NCBI GenBank assembly: GCA_021234155.1 | Contig: JAJEKV010000057.1 | Span: 2,263,821-2,327,820, forward strand | From: Isoetes taiwanensis | Taxonomy: Eukaryota; Streptophyta; Lycopodiopsida; Isoetales; Isoetaceae | Direction: 5' to 3' | Length of the DNA: 64,000 bases | Part shown: positions 61,269-64,000 of the stretch, piece by piece | How the letters are laid out: the number at the start of each line of letters is the position of its first letter | Position numbering within the stretch: position 1 is the first letter of the stretch | Translations under genes and position numbers: made by a program | Notes under the pieces: generated by a model | What the model saw: only the letters and a program-made list of their open reading frames with translations | Database searches by the model: none | Told to the model about the DNA's origin: nothing

Positions 61269-62649
61269 TGTTGCTCTTCTCTTTTATATTAAATGCATGT
61301 TATATGATGTGATTGCAGTTTATAGCATGCAAAGACATACATTTCTACAACATAATAAGCAGATGGAAGTTTGAGTTTAGAACTTCTTGAGACTTTTCTA
61401 GGTCATAACACATTTGGTACCCCATAAAAGCTGGTTGTGCTTTCCATTAAAGAGAAGTATTCTAACAATCTACATCTTCAGACTATATAGCGAGTGTATC
61501 TTGGCTAGGAGGACTCGGTACGAGCAAGGTACAATAGGATTTTCTCATTATGTCATTGCACACTTAAATTGTTCCATAATGTGTTATTATATTGCAGATC
61601 CTTAAAGCAATCCTCCCAAGCATTAAATAATCCAGATAACCTTGGGCACCAATATCAATTTAGCTGCCTCTGAGCTTATGCCATTTGGTATTAGCTAGCA
61701 ATGTCCAACTATGCTGAGTTGCTCATCCTAAGTTAGTCATTTGCGTAAATGTATGCCATTTGCTGCTAAAAGGAGACAAAACAGACAAATAAATGGAATT
61801 CACAATTCCTTATTTATGCAGACGTATGGAATACTCAAGTGATGCTTATGGAATACATTTATTGGGTCTTATGTGTGTATAGAACACAAAGAATGGAATA
61901 TAGTTTACTTGCAGCAATATATGCACGATGATTAGGCTCAACGCATAGAACATGGTGGTTTTGCATTTCTTAAATGTATATGCCATCTCAATACAACCGA
62001 CATTACATGCAATGTAATAACCTTTGGACCTATGCCTAGGTTAACTACACGTCTCCTTCAGCTACTTTCTAGCATGTTGTACAATAATAACTACGAATCC
62101 ATATACACCACATTAAATATTGGCAATGGTTAAAAGTCGAAATGCATCCTCCCCTCCCCATAAGTTCAATTCAATTTAACATTTTAAGACTTTAAACATT
62201 CATAGCACTTTATCTCTCTCGCAATAGTCTAGATTTATAGTCCTCTCTCCCTAGCAACAATGCAATGAAACAGACTTCTTCCATAACAAGATGCCATGAA
62301 GATCATATTAAACAATACCAGTTTCCAAACAAAATAGATGCAAAGAACTATTAGCTATTCATAATTAACAACTAAGAAAACATAAAAAACATAATAAAAG
62401 GCGTGTTAAGCAATTGATGTGAAGAAATATCCAAATACTCTAGCAGAACATGCAGAAATATGTAGCTAAGTAATAAAACCAAAGACTATTGATTTGAGAA
62501 AATATCCAAAGACTCTATGCAGAACATGCAGAACTATGCAACTAAGAACTGAAGTAATAGAAAAACAAAAGCAAAACATTCCTCAAAAAAACCATAATCT
62601 AAGAAACATCATAATCTAGTCTAATAATCTACTTGAAACACTTGGATTA
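61269..62649. other. Noncoding, AT-rich
   Basis: No gene or element recognised. Near 62.4-62.5 kb the phrase AATATCCAAA.ACTCTA.GCAGAACATGCAGAA appears twice about 70 bp apart, another small local duplication. Confidence 0.4.
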
Positions 62650-63087
62650 GTGCTTGCAGCTTGTTCAGATGGCTTTAAGAACTCGCCCACGCCTACCAGT
62701 GCTTCGGCTGCGGTCGCCAGATCCTCTAGACGCCATAGAGCTGCAAGTTCAGAAGAGATGTTTGAAGCATTCCAATTTATACGTATGGGAGGATTATCTA
62801 AGCTGCCGGATTACTTCTACCATTTTAAATTCCCGTCCCTTTCTAATTATCCCGCCTATGTAACTGCTTATCTTCCTCATTTACATTTTCAAAACTTAAT
62901 TTCAAGAAAATTATTATTAATATTTTCAAGAAATGCCTATGTGGCATGCTCATTTGCTTGTTCACCCTGCCACCGTCTATTTTCAAGAAAGCTTGAGCCG
63001 ACTGGTCGACCGCTGCGCCTGAGATCGACCACTGCACCTAGGATCAATCGTTGCGCCTTCATTTCGTCGGATGAACATGTAGGGTGA
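62650..63087 (+). CDS. Unrecognised 145-codon ORF
   Basis: A frame with a locally GC-richer start (residues ~1-40, Ser/Ala/Arg-rich) in AT-rich surroundings. The middle part is hydrophobic and aromatic. The end is written by three 19-bp repeats. No family is recognised, and no signal peptide or clear promoter is seen. The composition shift at ~62640-62760 hints at an exon or an inserted fragment. Coding status is doubtful. Confidence 0.2.
   Translation: MLAACSDGFKNSPTPTSASAAVARSSRRHRAASSEEMFEAFQFIRMGGLSKLPDYFYHFKFPSLSNYPAYVTAYLPHLHFQNLISRKLLLIFSRNAYVACSFACSPCHRLFSRKLEPTGRPLRLRSTTAPRINRCAFISSDEHVG
63006..63062. repeat. 19-bp tandem repeat, three copies
   Basis: TCGACCGCTGCGCCTGAGA, TCGACCACTGCACCTAGGA and TCAATCGTTGCGCCTTCAT follow each other exactly at 19-bp spacing. 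As 19 is not a multiple of three, each copy is read in a different frame. Confidence 0.85.
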
Positions 63088-63198
63088 ATTGTGGTGAGTG
63101 ACCTTTCAAGATGAATTAAGGATAGTTCGTTCCTATTTTTATGTTCTTTCCTTCGTTCATTCTGGTCTTTTATCAGTGTTGGAGAAGAGTGCTATCTG

Positions 63199-63444
63199 TT
63201 GACAACAAACTTGAAGCGTCGGCTAGGATTATGTCGAATCGAAAATCTAGATCCACAAACTATGTGCCATGGTGTTCCTCTTGGAGAGAGTTTCTGTAAG
63301 ATATCCATCTTAAATTACGATTACGAGGATGAAGTTCTTCCACGAAGATATCCTAGTGGCGACATAATCGGGGAGAGCGTGGGCGCATTTGTGGCATGGC
63401 TGAAAGACCGTCTAAAAAAGGTGTGTACAGACACAAATTTCTGA
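63199..63444 (+). pseudogene. DUF8039-like domain fragment (transposon-associated)
   Basis: The 81-codon frame reads ...LGLCRIENLDPQTMCHGVPL, then GESFCKISI, an acidic turn, EVLPRRYPSGDIIGESVGAF and VAWLKDRLKKV. In the DUF8039 family as I recall it, a conserved HG.PLG..F.KVSI...LP.P...I..VG..VAWP core is seen, often in proteins of plant CACTA/En-Spm-type elements. The WP at the end is WL here. There is no transposase catalytic domain and no terminal repeat nearby, so this is a fragment. The start codon is arbitrary. Confidence 0.5.
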
Positions 63445-64000
63445 AGCTATATGATAAATAAAAGGAAAAATTACAAGAATGCCCTTATATTTCTGGCTTA
63501 TTTTATGAAAATATCCCTGTATTTTGTTAATTCGTCAAAATGCCCCTATTCATATTCCGGCATCAAAATCACCCACGAAGACAACTCCAGAAATCCACTA
63601 GAAAGACCTTGTCGCATTCTGCATTTTCAAGAATAAGAATGCATGTTCTGAAGTCAGTCTTCAGATTACTACCATTGATTCGAGTTGCACGAGGTATTAC
63701 CTTTAGGGTGAAACAACTGCCTTTTGTGGAACAACTGCCTTTGCCGTAGTGGAATCATATGCATCTGGCTATGGTAGTTTAGGTTTATGGCATTTGATGC
63801 CACAGAGTTAATTACCGCTTCCGGCAGTGGAATCTCAGCCTTAGTCTCTAACTCCAAAAGACGTTCTCCTTGAACTGTGGTTCTAATTGTAATTGCCCTC
63901 TCCTCCTAAATCTAGAGCCTTCGAAGAACATGCAAAATAAGAATCAACGTTGGGAGCCTTCAACGTTCAGCATCTGGAAGGTACTGAGTTCTTGTTACAA
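63445..64000. other. Noncoding tail of window
   Basis: Contains three loose repeats of the kind AAATTACAAGAATGCCCTTA, AAAATATCCCTGTA and AAAATGCCCCTA (63466-63550). This phrase type is often seen in plant intergenic DNA and at transposon edges. A short GAAACAACTGCCTTT doublet lies at 63710-63745. No gene recognised. Confidence 0.4.

Overview
The window looks like intergenic DNA from a large, repeat-rich land-plant nuclear genome. It is AT-rich and holds gypsy-type LTR elements, a plant L1-type LINE, a chromovirus-like solo LTR and a DUF8039-like transposon fragment. The LINE-like RT tails at 36.3 and 43.5 kb, with a GRW..P.E.RLC..C...EDE.H...C signature, suggest to me a seed-free lineage such as a fern rather than a flowering plant. 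That is an inference. No operons or bacterial-type genes are present, and no intact, recognisable host gene was found.

1-36.3 kb is a head-to-tail array of seven whole ~5.0 kb monomers plus a truncated eighth. Each monomer reads, on the minus strand, as one LTR (~985-993 bp) plus one ~4 kb internal region with a Ty3/gypsy gag-like coding stretch and no recognisable protease, RT, RNase H or integrase. The repeat is therefore an LTR-internal-LTR-internal chain of a non-autonomous retroelement, all copies broken. Private variants show a second level of order: monomer 1 resembles 4, 2 resembles 5 and 3 resembles 6. This gives a three-monomer higher-order repeat of 15,097 and 15,096 bp, followed by a mosaic partial third copy (monomers 7 and 8).

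36.3-44.7 kb begins where the array breaks next to a small hairpin and joins a minus-strand LINE-like RT tail fragment. Then come two diverged tandem duplications (offsets ~1.06 and ~1.16 kb), an acidic repeat-containing ORF at 41.0-41.9 kb that may be a host gene or gene remnant, several short tandem repeats, and a second LINE-like RT tail at 43.5-44.1 kb.

44.8-51.5 kb is a full-length but dead minus-strand L1-type LINE with poly(A), ORF1 (CX2CX4HX4C knuckle), ORF2 (endonuclease, RT with YADD, C-terminal zinc motif) and a 10-bp target-site duplication. It sits inside one copy of a local tandem repeat, so a sister copy shows what the empty site looked like.

51.5-64 kb is mostly noncoding with many short tandem duplications. 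It also holds a degenerate tRNA-like/SINE-head sequence (55.8 kb), a 1,569-bp solo LTR with a perfect 5-bp TSD (59.5-61.1 kb), an unrecognised ORF (62.65 kb) and a DUF8039-like fragment (63.2 kb).
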